DNA of 64,000 nucleotides from Psychrobacillus glaciei (GCF_008973485.1 NZ_CP031223.1:1798001-1862000); one strand, 5' to 3'; shown: positions 52,550 to 60,905, counted from the stretch's first letter. A program made the numbers and translations. Notes: a model not told the origin generated them from the sequence alone.

Positions 52550-52870
52550 ATAATTAAGCGTAATAAAAAAAGCCGATCAAATTTAATCAGCTTCCCGTTT
52601 CTTGATTTTAATAATAGCGTATATTTCAGATAAAATAGTTGCAAATGTAAAAGAGATTGCTAACGCCTTAGCCAGTGTACTTCCGTTAAGGTGAAATATA
52701 ATCACAGAGATAAATACTAGCAAGATGAAAATATGTATAACTTTGTTAGTTACTTCTGATATAAACATGGTAGTATACCAACTTTCTAAATATTAATTAT
52801 CTAAAATACGTATCCGAAATCAATAAGTTTCAAATGTTTCAATAATAATTCAGTCACAGTTCGAACAAAC
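52550..52870 (-). repeat. Duplicated gene cassette, copy 1
   Basis: This segment and 55265-55580 share the terminator (AAAAAAAGCCGATCAAATTT), the 61/62-residue membrane gene and the upstream text (GAAATCAATAAGTTTCAAAT, AGTCACAGTTCGAACA). The two have diverged but stay collinear, so the gene was duplicated with its own promoter and terminator. Confidence 0.65.
52583..52768 (-). CDS. Small membrane protein, paralogue of 55300-55488 (61 aa)
   Basis: Starts MFISEVTNKVIHIF and has two hydrophobic helices and a basic tail IIKIKKREAD. The paralogue at 55300 shares SEVTNKVI at the start and IYKIIKIKK at the end while the middle differs. Its stop lies in the terminator hairpin. Family not recognised. 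Confidence 0.6.
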   Translation of the reverse strand: MFISEVTNKVIHIFILLVFISVIIFHLNGSTLAKALAISFTFATILSEIYAIIKIKKREAD

Positions 52871-52896
52871 TGAGTTACAATGAATTCTTCAATAAT

Positions 52897-52932
52897 CAAA
52901 AAAAGAGCTGTCCTAAAAAGGAACAGCTCTTT
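52897..52932 (-). terminator. Terminator of the cupin gene
   Basis: AAAGAGCTGTCC / GGAACAGCTCTTTT stem with T-run on the minus strand. Confidence 0.8.
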
Positions 52933-52965
52933 TATAAAGGCATACTGTCTACTATTACGATATTA

Positions 52966-53487
52966 TTAGGAAGGTCCTATATAAGTGTTGGGTTTAACAG
53001 ACGAAGTTGTCTGTTTCCACTGATTTTCATTCATACTATAGGTATATTCCATAATATTTGAAGGTGTAAATTTTAATATATTAGAACCCAAAATTACTTG
53101 TGGAGTAGGTGCATTAAAAATTGCCAAAAGATGAGTGTTATCAACTGTAGCTACTTCATAATGCCACCAACCTTGTGGGATGTTTGCCACCTGACCTGGT
53201 GTAATATAGTAACTAAGAAGTTGGTTTGTAAATGGATTTAACAGTGATACAACAGATGCGCCAGATATACAATATACCAGTTCAGCTGCATTTTGATGGT
53301 AGTGCGGTTCCACAACATTATTCTTACTAAGAAAAATATCTAACAACGACACATTATCAAGTGTATTCATTTGATCAATACCTAGTACGTTAATATAATT
53401 TTGGTTATCTTTTACGAACAATGGTTTTTTATTAACGTCAAATGTGTATTGAGTTGATGGAGATGTATAATCCATGTATTTAAACAT
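52966..53487 (-). CDS. Cupin domain protein
   Basis: A 173-residue single cupin. The first motif is HYHQNAAELVYCISG (metal His-His-Glu pattern HxHxnxxE) and the second PGQVANIPQGWWHYE. It resembles germin/oxalate-decarboxylase-like cupins of spore formers and could be an extracellular or spore-surface protein. No signal peptide. RBS AGAGGTG on the minus strand. Confidence 0.8.
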   Translation of the reverse strand: MFKYMDYTSPSTQYTFDVNKKPLFVKDNQNYINVLGIDQMNTLDNVSLLDIFLSKNNVVEPHYHQNAAELVYCISGASVVSLLNPFTNQLLSYYITPGQVANIPQGWWHYEVATVDNTHLLAIFNAPTPQVILGSNILKFTPSNIMEYTYSMNENQWKQTTSSVKPNTYIGPS

Positions 53488-53537
53488 TAAATATCAGCAC
53501 CTCTTATCCTTTTAAAAAAACGAACTATGTAATTATT

Positions 53538-53836
53538 TTATGAACTTGCAATCAGTTTTGTGATAGATTTTTTTAACATGTACAACATGACCTGCCAAGC
53601 ATTACGCGTCAGCACTTTTTGATGGGCTTTACTTTCAGTACATTCTGCTAAGAATGGACAGGTGGCACAAATGTATTTTGGTGAATTGTATTCATGGTAG
53701 CCTTCTTTAGTAGTTGTAGAGTACTTAAAGATTTCAACCCTAGGGTAAAGGTAACAGTCAAAGTATTCATCATAAACATATTCAAAATTACGGAAGAACC
53801 CTTCTTTTGTGCGAAATCGTGTGTATGGCAATGCAA
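53538..53836 (-). pseudogene. IS1182-type transposase C-terminal fragment
   Basis: The minus-strand frame contains GFFRNFEYVYDEYFDCYLYP, GYHEYNSPKYICATCPFLAE and CTESKAHQKVLTR, the Cys-rich C-terminal region of IS1182-family transposases. The DDE core upstream is missing and the end is altered. It belongs to a different subgroup from the intact IS1182 enzyme at 62355. Confidence 0.7.
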
Positions 53837-53839
53837 GCT

Positions 53840-54087
53840 TACCGGGTCAAGTCACATTAACGTCAAATTTTGCGGGTACAATGAATCGGATGAGTGATTA
53901 TATAGAAAAAGCACTACTAAATACGAAATATCAACAATCACGCCTAATCAACGCTTATGATGTGGGGATCATATCGTCCAAAGCGAATCAAAAACGTACA
54001 GGTACAAATGGTGACTTTTACCCTTTTCTTACAAGAGTATTTTGTGAGAAAGTGGTTATTCAACAGAAGTGGAGAAAAATAAATTAA
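53840..54087 (+). pseudogene. Phage-like gene fragment
   Basis: An open frame (LTSNFAGTMNRMSDYIEKAL, then RLINAYDVGII) ends at TAA 54085 and has no start of its own; it runs out of the transposase remnant at its 5' end. It looks like the 3' end of a gene cut by the transposon. Family not recognised. Confidence 0.35.
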
Positions 54088-54186
54088 TATAAGTCAGTCG
54101 CTAAGATAATTTTTCCAGTATAAATAGATATTAAGAAGGCAATTTAATAAATGTGAGATCCCTTCGCAGAATCTCATGAAATTACG

Positions 54187-54216
54187 GCCCCGCTTTTGAA
54201 GAAGTGGGGCTTTTAT
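54187..54216 (+). terminator. Rho-independent terminator
   Basis: GCCCCGCTTTT / AAGTGGGGC stem then TTTTATT. Apart from this, 54088-54400 holds no gene I can support. Confidence 0.65.
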
Positions 54217-54400
54217 TAATAGAATTGAAAACCACCAACCATTAGTGGAGGTAGTTTTTTGAATATTATTAATCGGTTTTGTAAAATATGCTTTATAACA
54301 ATTATTTCGATTTAACAAAATAATCACAAAAAACATAAAAATACTGAAAAAATCAGGTAACAATTGAAGAGGAAATGGAATACCAGGAGAAGATGCGAGC

Positions 54401-54824
54401 ATGAGCAATATCTTTTTTGAAATACTGGGAGAACCAGTAGCTCAAGGAAGACCAAGAGCAGGGAAATCATGGGGAGGTAAAACAGTTCTCTATGATCCTG
54501 ATAAGTCTCGAGACTTCAAACAGTACGTGAGGCTGGTAGCTGGACAAAATGCACCAAAAGAGCTTATAACAGGTCCGATTGATTTGTGGCCATTGATATA
54601 TTTACAGAGCCACTCCTAAGAAGTATCAGACGAAGCCAAAACAAGCTCTTATCAAAAAGGGTGAGTTAAGACCAACGACTAAGCCAGATGTAGACAATTA
54701 CGTAAAGGGCGTGAAGGACGGTCTCAACAAAGTGCTATGGCAGGATGACAGCCAGGTGGTCAATTTGAATGTTCGTAAGTTTTATAGTATGAATCCAAGG
54801 GTTGTTGTAAGAGTTGTATATTGA
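54401..54824 (+). pseudogene. rusA: RusA Holliday-junction resolvase, frameshifted
   Basis: The first frame gives FEILGEPVAQGRPRAGK and stops at 54617; another frame then gives RATPKKYQTKPKQALIKKGE, TKPDVDNYVKGVKDGLNKV and WQDDSQVVNL, ending at TGA 54822. Together they make a complete RusA with its active-site aspartates (KPDVDN). The break lies at about 54580-54612 and needs more than one small indel. RusA is a phage recombination gene, so this is a prophage relic. Confidence 0.75.
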
Positions 54825-54854
54825 GTGGTAGGACACATTAGACACATTCAGCAT

Positions 54855-54884
54855 AAAAAAAGACAGGTCATGAAAACCTGCCTT
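54855..54884 (-). terminator. Terminator of the third YjcZ gene
   Basis: GGCAGGTTTTCATGACCTGTC then T7 on the minus strand. Confidence 0.7.
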
Positions 54885-54923
54885 CGATACATTTTAGATT
54901 ATAGTTTAATCCTACTGTTGGTA

Positions 54924-55037
54924 TCAGTAACCTGTACCGCTCATAAAAGTAGCACCAACAATAATCAAAAGAATAAACAGAACAACAATTAACACGAATC
55001 CTGATCCAGTTCCTTGTCCGTATCCAGCATCACTCAT
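54924..55037 (-). CDS. YjcZ family sporulation protein (37 aa)
   Basis: MSDAGYGQGTGSGF head followed by the hydrophobic helix [20 protein letters not shown] and a short GTGY tail. RBS AGGAGGTG directly upstream of 55037 on the minus strand. Very short but a complete YjcZ peptide, lodged between prophage relics. Confidence 0.78.
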   Translation of the reverse strand: MSDAGYGQGTGSGFVLIVVLFILLIIVGATFMSGTGY

Positions 55038-55264
55038 ATAAAACACCTCCTGTATATGTGATTGTTCATTCTATGTAAATAATGGAGGCTAGTTTGATGC
55101 ATGCGCTTGGTTCTAAGAAAATAAATTAAATCTACTGGAGGAACAGTCGGGTGGGGCGACGTGTCCCTACAGTTAGAATAGCTTATTCATATTTTCATAA
55201 AGTCATGAGGCATATACCTAGTGGAAAAAATAATGGGGAGGTTCTTTTGTAAGAAGTCGGATTA

Positions 55265-55580
55265 GACACATTAAGCGTAATAAAAAAAGCCGATCAAATT
55301 TAATCAACTTTCAGTTTCTTAATTTTAATAATTTTGTATATATCAAATAAAATCATTACTGAGCACATAGAGATTCCTAACGTTGTAATCAGTTTACTTC
55401 CGTTTTGGACACGAGATATAAACAGAGAAATCCATGCTAGCGAGAAGATAATATTAATAACTTTGTTAGTTACTTCCGATTTAAACATGGTAGTACACCA
55501 ACTTTCTATATAATAATTATCTAATATCTGGATCTGAAATCAATAAGTTTCAAATATTTCTAAATAATTGAGTCACAGTT
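55265..55580 (-). repeat. Duplicated gene cassette, copy 2
   Basis: Diverged partner of 52550-52870: same terminator text, same gene, same upstream motifs. Confidence 0.65.
55300..55488 (-). CDS. Small membrane protein, paralogue of 52583-52768 (62 aa)
   Basis: Starts MFKSEVTNKVINII, two hydrophobic helices and a basic IIKIKKLKVD tail. Start context and terminator are the same as in the paralogue. Function unknown. Confidence 0.6.
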   Translation of the reverse strand: MFKSEVTNKVINIIFSLAWISLFISRVQNGSKLITTLGISMCSVMILFDIYKIIKIKKLKVD

Positions 55581-55740
55581 CGAACATATCACGTCTTAAA
55601 TTATTATAATAGTTTATTTATGTAGTAAAAACCGAGGGATATCCAGGAATTATAAGCTATGTATAACGAAAAAATGCCATTTCACATCTTAAAATAGATG
55701 AGAAAACAGCATTTAATCGATTAAATATTTTTTATAATAA

Positions 55741-55794
55741 TTTACTTATGTTGTAAGGGAGGAGATATATCCCCTTCTAACAACATAAGTAAAT
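55741..55794. repeat. Perfect 14-bp inverted repeat (long hairpin)
   Basis: TTTACTTATGTTGT and ACAACATAAGTAAA enclose 26 bases that can pair further (AAGGG / CCCTT). It lies right after the stop of the 42-residue hydrophobic peptide gene on the minus strand and could end its transcript. A second hairpin AAATGC...GCATTT is at about 55667-55710. Confidence 0.7.
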
Positions 55795-55923
55795 TCACCT
55801 TTTATTTTTAAGGTATTTATAAAGTTTGTTAATTAAAACCTTCAGGTAATAAACAAACAAACCAACTAGTACATTATTTAACAAATTGAATAAAAAATTA
55901 AGTAGTAAAGATAATATATACAC
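55795..55923 (-). CDS. Candidate small hydrophobic toxin-like peptide (42 aa)
   Basis: The frame encodes a hydrophobic helix rich in Leu (SLLLNFLFNLLNNVLVGLF) followed by a basic Lys/Tyr tail, the shape of type I toxins and Fst-like peptides. The only usual starts are GTG codons at 55923 and 55926, too close to AGGAGTGG; an ATA at 55917 would be well spaced. CCTGATC CTCATT GATCAGG folds over that ribosome site (55929-55948). A TATACT box lies upstream. Toxin nature is inference; no antisense RNA is proven. Confidence 0.35.
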   Translation of the reverse strand: MYILSLLLNFLFNLLNNVLVGLFVYYLKVLINKLYKYLKNKR

Positions 55924-56073
55924 CACTCCTGATCAATGAGGATCAGGCAAATTTACTATGTCCTATCTAGTATACCCTTCTTCGCATAGATTTATACATG
56001 GAAAAAATAAAAAGACAGGACTTCTCCTGTCTTGCTCAACTCAATAATAACACATTGGAGGGGTCTTAGTAAT

Positions 56074-56268
56074 ATGGAAAATTTTAAACTAGATTCTAGT
56101 ACAATGATACTAACGGTTGATATAATGGGACTACCTCCTAGTTGTGTGATTGTTATCTGTGATAGGAAAGTTAAACTTCGAGAACTTCCACCGCATAGGG
56201 AATATAAGATGGTAACGCATCAAGGGAAAGTTAAGCGGATGGGAAGGGAAGAAGGGGAAGAGTTTTGA
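56074..56268 (+). CDS. Small phage protein (DUF3954-like)
   Basis: A 64-residue protein ending in YKMVTHQGKVKRMGREEGEE. ATG 56074 follows GGAGGGG. Similar small proteins with THQGKVxR tails are frequent in Bacillus prophages near replication or regulatory genes; DUF3954 is my best guess. The last codons overlap the next gene (TTTTGA). A broken paralogue of the same tail lies at 57112-57248. Confidence 0.55.
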   Translation: MENFKLDSSTMILTVDIMGLPPSCVIVICDRKVKLRELPPHREYKMVTHQGKVKRMGREEGEEF

Positions 56269-56780
56269 GAATTATTTCTTATGCTTGCTTTAACTTAATT
56301 TTTATTTATATATGTGTTTTAGCCTTTTATAAGGGCTTCCAAGAAGGAATATCTATTATTTTTCTATCACTTGCAACTATAATTACTATTTTATTGATAA
56401 ATCTCATGATATATATTTTTGATAAAATATCTAGTAAATTATTTGACTTAATTATTAAAATGTATAATAAAAGAAAAATGAAAAACTTTAATTTATTCGA
56501 ATGGATTGGGGAGACGAAATGGTTAAAATTATATGATACTTTAAAGGATATTAAAGAATTCGATAATAATTCTATCCATGATAATTTTAAAAAAATAAAA
56601 AAAGAAATAAATAAAGAATTTAACAGTAAAGAAAAATTAAAATCTTTTAAATTGTATTTGGAAGTAATTGTTGAAAGCCCGAAATTAATTATTCTAAATA
56701 CCGTTATTCAAACACTTTTACTAGCTGTTATTACAACTTCTTTGATAAATTATATTAACGAAATTAAAAATATGAATTAG
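56265..56780 (+). CDS. Phage-region membrane protein (171 aa)
   Basis: Opens at the TTG at 56265, which overlaps the stop of the preceding gene (TTGA), so translational coupling is likely. Two or three hydrophobic helices at residues about 5-55, a long Lys-rich soluble middle (about 60-145) and one C-terminal helix (about 148-167). Very AT-rich with Lys/Asn-heavy codons. Family not recognised; the topology resembles membrane-acting accessory proteins such as superinfection or abortive-infection factors. Confidence 0.5.
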   Translation: MRIISYACFNLIFIYICVLAFYKGFQEGISIIFLSLATIITILLINLMIYIFDKISSKLFDLIIKMYNKRKMKNFNLFEWIGETKWLKLYDTLKDIKEFDNNSIHDNFKKIKKEINKEFNSKEKLKSFKLYLEVIVESPKLIILNTVIQTLLLAVITTSLINYINEIKNMN

Positions 56781-56789
56781 AGCAGTATA

Positions 56790-57017
56790 TTGTATATACT
56801 TTTTGTTTTATCGATTTGGTTACTGTTACTTGCTTCAATTTCTTATATTACAAAACAGATAAATAAAAATAAATTATTATTAAAATTAGTTTCAGAATGT
56901 ATACAAGAACATGAAGAAAGAAATGAAAGTATTACAAAAAATGGATTAAAAAAGAAAAAACAAAATGGAAATAAAATAAAATTTATTTTTACCAGCCAAC
57001 CAGAGGACAATATTTGA
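56790..57017 (+). CDS. Phage-region single-helix membrane protein (75 aa)
   Basis: TTG start at 56790, 9 bases after the previous stop; no strong ribosome site. One N-terminal transmembrane helix (about 2-20) and a highly basic cytoplasmic tail (KKKKQNGNKIKF). Probably works with the preceding gene product. Function unknown. Confidence 0.4.
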   Translation: MYILFVLSIWLLLLASISYITKQINKNKLLLKLVSECIQEHEERNESITKNGLKKKKQNGNKIKFIFTSQPEDNI

Positions 57018-57111
57018 TTACAGCAATCGCCGTGTCATTTGTTGTCTTTTTTTATAACGAAAAGTAAAATATTGTTGGAAATCGTGTCCTAATTTTACAT
57101 ATAATAGAACT

Positions 57112-57248
57112 ATGATGATTTATGCGTCATTAGAAATACAAGATACCCAGTGGAACATAAAGAACCTCCAATAGACGAAGAGTATAAGATTGTGGAGCAT
57201 CAAGGGAAAGTTAAGCGGATGCGGAAGGAAGAGGGAGAAGAGTTTTAA
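57112..57248 (+). pseudogene. Broken paralogue of the DUF3954-like gene
   Basis: The frame reads CVIRNTRYPVEHKEPPIDEE then YKIVEHQGKVKRMRKEEGEE, matching the C-terminal two thirds of the protein at 56074, but lacks a start. Its TAA overlaps the ATG of the next membrane-protein gene (TAATG), the same coupling as in the first copy. Confidence 0.65.
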
Positions 57249-57757
57249 TGACTTTGCAGATTTGGTTAGAAATTATTCAGATTGCATTAATATTTTTTGG
57301 TTTAATAGGCGTTGGATTAATCCCTAAATTTTTTTATCAAAGAAAATTAGATAAATTAAGTCAAGCTTTGAATTCATTGAATATCTCCATAGAAAAAAAT
57401 CATAGTCCAAAAATGGACGCCTACAAGCAATTCATGCAAGCGATATATGAAAATACAAAAAATAATAGTTCTAAAACACAAAAAGCAATGGAAGCATCAT
57501 ACGCAGAGTTAAGTAGAATCATTTTTTTGTATGGCAGTGACGATGCGATAAAATCATTTATCAGACTAAGAGAATATAACGCTATTGAACAAGAGGAGGA
57601 ATCGAAACGTGAAGTTGTTGCTCTCGTAGCTAAGTTTATGCTAGAGCTTAGAAAAGATTTAAATTTTGGTGCGACAGATGTAAAAGCCGAAGATTATTTA
57701 AGAATACTACTTAACGATTGGGAAAAATCGAAGCATCACTTTGAGAAGTATTTATAA
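57248..57757 (+). CDS. Phage-region membrane-anchored protein (169 aa)
   Basis: One N-terminal transmembrane helix (about 8-27) and a soluble helical domain (about 40-169) with SYAELSRIIFLYGSDDAIKS in the middle. ATG 57248 overlaps the stop of the broken paralogue. This layout (short anchor, then alpha-helical domain with a hydrophobic core) is often seen in uncharacterised membrane proteins of defence loci. Family not recognised. Confidence 0.55.
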   Translation: MTLQIWLEIIQIALIFFGLIGVGLIPKFFYQRKLDKLSQALNSLNISIEKNHSPKMDAYKQFMQAIYENTKNNSSKTQKAMEASYAELSRIIFLYGSDDAIKSFIRLREYNAIEQEEESKREVVALVAKFMLELRKDLNFGATDVKAEDYLRILLNDWEKSKHHFEKYL

Positions 57758-57780
57758 CCAAAAAGGAGAGAGGAAGAGTT

Positions 57781-58299
57781 TTGAAAGAAAGTAAATTAGA
57801 AAAAGTAATTCTCTATATTGTAGTGTATATATTAATAGGATCATTGTTATCTTTGATACTTTACATGTCGTTCTCATTTTCGAACTTTCATATTGAACCT
57901 GATTTATGGGGACCTATTTCAACATTTTTAGGTTCATTGTTTGGAGCTTTACTCACTGGTATTATTGCAGTAATAATACTTTTATATCAGATTAGACATA
58001 ATAATAAAGAAAATCACTTTAGAAGATATAGGAGTATGAAGTATATTTCAAGTAAATTACTTGTTTATCCTGAACTTAGAAGGTTTATTATAAAGGTTTT
58101 TGATAACATTGATATACTTCCTCAAGAAATACCTCCTGATTCTATAAAAAAAGCTATAGAATTAATTCCTGTTGATGAATTTATTAATTTACAAGTGTTA
58201 TTGGAAAAAGAAAGAGAAAATATACCATATGATTTTGTAGCAAGATATTTCACAGTAGTAAATAGCTTAGACTATACTATTAATGCTTTAGAAAAGTAA
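57781..58299 (+). CDS. Phage-region two-helix membrane protein (172 aa)
   Basis: TTG start at 57781 behind AAAGGAGAGAGG; the sequence GGAAGAGTTTTGA at the start repeats that of the gene at 56265. Two transmembrane helices (about 8-30 and 45-68, with GPISTFLGSLFGALLTGIIA) then a cytoplasmic helical tail. Similar proteins with this GP-STFxGSxFGALL helix are annotated as uncharacterised or phage abortive-infection-like; that link is memory only. An IS21 element is inserted 23 bases after its stop. Confidence 0.55.
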   Translation: MKESKLEKVILYIVVYILIGSLLSLILYMSFSFSNFHIEPDLWGPISTFLGSLFGALLTGIIAVIILLYQIRHNNKENHFRRYRSMKYISSKLLVYPELRRFIIKVFDNIDILPQEIPPDSIKKAIELIPVDEFINLQVLLEKERENIPYDFVARYFTVVNSLDYTINALEK

Positions 58300-58378
58300 A
58301 AGGAAGCACCTGATATTAGTGTTGTAACCGTCAAGTAGAATTGAACACTTTTTGCTAATTTAGATTGAACACTTTTGC

Positions 58379-59125
58379 CTAAAACAAATTCTGCCGGTTT
58401 TTCATCCTATAACTGTCTCCATTCATGTGTACTATCTCCACACGATGTAAAAGGCGATCTAAAATAGCAGTAGTAATTCCTTCATCCCCCATTAATTCTC
58501 CCCATTGATCTGGACTCTTATTAGAGGTTAAGATAATTGAACTTTGTTCATAAAGATGATTGATCATTTGGAAGAATAAATTTGCCTCACGTTGATCCAT
58601 CGCCATATACATTAAATCATCAATAATAACTAAATCAGAAGCTCTTAGTCGTTTCATCTGCACCTGTGATTTATGCGCAAATTCCTCGGTTTTAAGTAAT
58701 TGAATTAATTCTCCCATTGTCACAAAGTAAACTTGAAACCCTTTATTAATCGCCTCGATACCTAAGCCAACGGCTAAGTGGGTTTTTCCCACCCCTGGTG
58801 GACCTAATAAGATTAAATTATACTGTTGTTCAAGCCAATTTATTTCTTGTAGTTGAGTAAGTTGGCGTTCACTTAAAGAATTTTGTGCTTCAATACTAAA
58901 TTCCAACAGAGTTTTCTTATAAGGAAATCGTGCCCATTTTAATCGTCTTTCTACACTTTTAGCTTCTCTTTTCTTTAATTCAAAGTGGGTAATGGCCTCC
59001 AGGAATTCTAAATAGGTCCATGAGGATTTTTCAGCTTCGCGAAGGAGCTGTGGGAGCTCCTCTGCTGTTTCGACTAACCGTAATTGTTTGAATTGGCTAT
59101 GAATTTCTTTTACCGTATGATTCAT
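58379..59125 (-). CDS. istB: IS21 helper ATPase IstB
   Basis: A 248-residue AAA+ ATPase that assists target choice by the transposase. Walker A GPPGVGKTHLA and Walker B LVIIDDLMYM are intact, as is the sensor ILTSNKSP. It starts inside the end of istA (4-base overlap). Confidence 0.92.
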   Translation of the reverse strand: MNHTVKEIHSQFKQLRLVETAEELPQLLREAEKSSWTYLEFLEAITHFELKKREAKSVERRLKWARFPYKKTLLEFSIEAQNSLSERQLTQLQEINWLEQQYNLILLGPPGVGKTHLAVGLGIEAINKGFQVYFVTMGELIQLLKTEEFAHKSQVQMKRLRASDLVIIDDLMYMAMDQREANLFFQMINHLYEQSSIILTSNKSPDQWGELMGDEGITTAILDRLLHRVEIVHMNGDSYRMKNRQNLF

Positions 59126-60611
59126 GAAAGTTCGCTTCCTAAAATGCTTGTGTAAGTACTTAAAGGTCGTGTTTTGACTGGTATATCTGCTTTATTAATC
59201 GGCCGCTTCTCCTGTTCTATAGAAACTAATGGTTCCTGCTTAGATTGTTTTTTTAAGTAAAGTACAACGTCTTTAAAATCATTCGCGCTATACAAGTTTT
59301 CTTTGATGCATTTCTCCAGCACTTTCTCTATGTACACTGTAGCTTTCTCTTCATTTTCAAATGCTGATAGAAGCCCATTTTTTAATGCCTCGATACCTTT
59401 AGAACGATCCCTACCATGATTTCTATTCTTTACAAGAATACCTTTCTCCTTGCTGATTGTATGTTTGGTAATGACTTCGCGATTCTTACTACTTCTGATA
59501 ATTAACTGCCTGTCATTTGAACCCTTTATTTCAATGAATACCTGATTATTTCCTTTTGTTTTGTAAGTACCTATCGGTACGGAGTATCGATTAGACTCAA
59601 ACCTAACTGTGTTGTCCTTCATTACATTTCTTGATATACTTGACTCATTCATACTTTCTATAGAAAGTAAGCTAGAGACCGGTTGTAAGTGTTGCTTTTC
59701 GAGGAGAAACACTTCTGCTGGTCTTTTTTTCGTGTGTAATGTACATTGTGATTTCCAGTACGTTCGAGCCACTGAAGCGCTCGTTCATTCCAGTCATCAA
59801 TATCTTTAAAAACTCGACTATCTGCGAAGTTTCCTTTGATAAATTTGACGACATTTTCAATCATTCCTTTTGATTCAGGGTCTGCCTTACGACATAGATG
59901 AACCCGAAAATTTCGTTCTTTAACATACGATTGAAAATCGGTAGTCAGAATTAAATCACCAGCGTTCTCACTAACCGAGAGTAAATGATCCTGGTCGTAT
60001 ACTATTTCGTTTGGCATTCCTCCATAAAAATGAAAGGCGTTTTCGTGGCAGCGAATCGCATCTCTTGTTGTAAATGGTCGATCTTGCCATTCCATGTATT
60101 TGTTACGTGAATGCGCCAAAACAAACGCGATAAAGTAAAGTTTTATTTCTCTTTTACTCACTGTTTTCTGCTTTGTTTCTCCCCAGTCAACTTGCATCTG
60201 TTTCCCCATAGGCTGTTGTTGTATTGCCTCATACTGTCTTGTTTGAATAGTCTTTTCAATTTGATATTTCTCTCTGACTTCTTGAACATATAATCGAACA
60301 GTACTTTCTCCAATCTCTAGATTTGGAAACTTTTCTAATAACCAATCTTTAATCTGAGCCGCGCTTAAGTGTGGATACTCCTCCAACCAGGCAACATTCC
60401 AATCCAGATGCACATCTAATTTCTTCTTCCTTGTTTTACATTCTTCAAATTGTTGTAAAGCCTCTTCAAAGCTCATCTCCAAATATTTATAGAATAACGT
60501 TCGAGATATTTTAAACTGATTTGCGATTTGAGAAACTGTTAAGTTTCTTTTGGCGAGTTGATGAATTTCTAAATAAAGCACTAATTTTCCCTCCACTTGT
60601 CTGACCCCCAA
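59122..60611 (-). pseudogene. istA: IS21 transposase IstA, split by a frameshift
   Basis: Two frames together make one IstA. The first (60611 to 59658) has the HTH (LTVSQIANQFKISRTLFYKY), QVDWGETKQKT and the DDE-type KADPESKGMIENVVKFIKGNF; the second (to 59122) carries the C-terminal part. They meet at a run of seven A on the minus strand (about 59733-59739), where a -1 shift joins HYTRKK to RPAEVFLLE. This could be an inactivating indel, a sequencing slip, or real -1 frameshifting on A-AAA-AAA. Start TTG at 60611. Confidence 0.8.
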
Positions 60612-60712
60612 TAAACGAATATATCTAGTTTACTGAAAATCTATTAGATTAGCGAAAGTGTTCAATGTTATTTAGCAGAAACTGTCCATTTTATTTTAGC
60701 GTTTACAAGTGT

Positions 60713-60832
60713 GAAAATATTATTATTTAGACATCTGGAGAATGGGGAAAATATTATAAATAGATTCAGAGATAATTCTTTTGAATATACATTAAATATT
60801 GAAAGAAAATATAATATTAAAGACGCTTATTA
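60713..60832 (+). pseudogene. Short ORF remnant beyond the IS21 element
   Basis: Forty codons (VKILLFRHLENGENIINRFR...) end at TAA 60830. In the reconstructed pre-insertion sequence it is in frame with, but after the stop of, the gene at 57781. No family recognised. Confidence 0.3.
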
Positions 60833-60849
60833 AGTCTACCTAGCCCACA

Positions 60850-60905
60850 TGAGGACAACACTTGATTACGAAATTGCCGTGTCATTTGTTGTCTTTTTTA
60901 TACTT
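60850..60905 (+). terminator. Phage terminator, copy 2
   Basis: GAGGACAACA ... TGTTGTC then T6, with TTGCCGTGTCATTTGTTGTC in the middle. Nearly the same text is at 57000-57052 (copy 1), so a phage module was duplicated or the two genes had the same ancestral neighbour. Confidence 0.55.

Larger units (their letters stand above)
58323..60707 (-). mobile_element. IS21-family insertion sequence
   Basis: A 2385-bp element. Both ends start TGTAA and carry the multiple inner repeats typical of IS21 (GCTAA...ATTGAACACTTT at each end). The flanks show a 5-bp target duplication AGTGT (58318-58322 and 60708-60712). It encodes istA and istB on the minus strand. The target appears to lie just behind the gene at 57781; a 40-codon frame continues at 60713-60832 on the other side. 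Confidence 0.88.
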
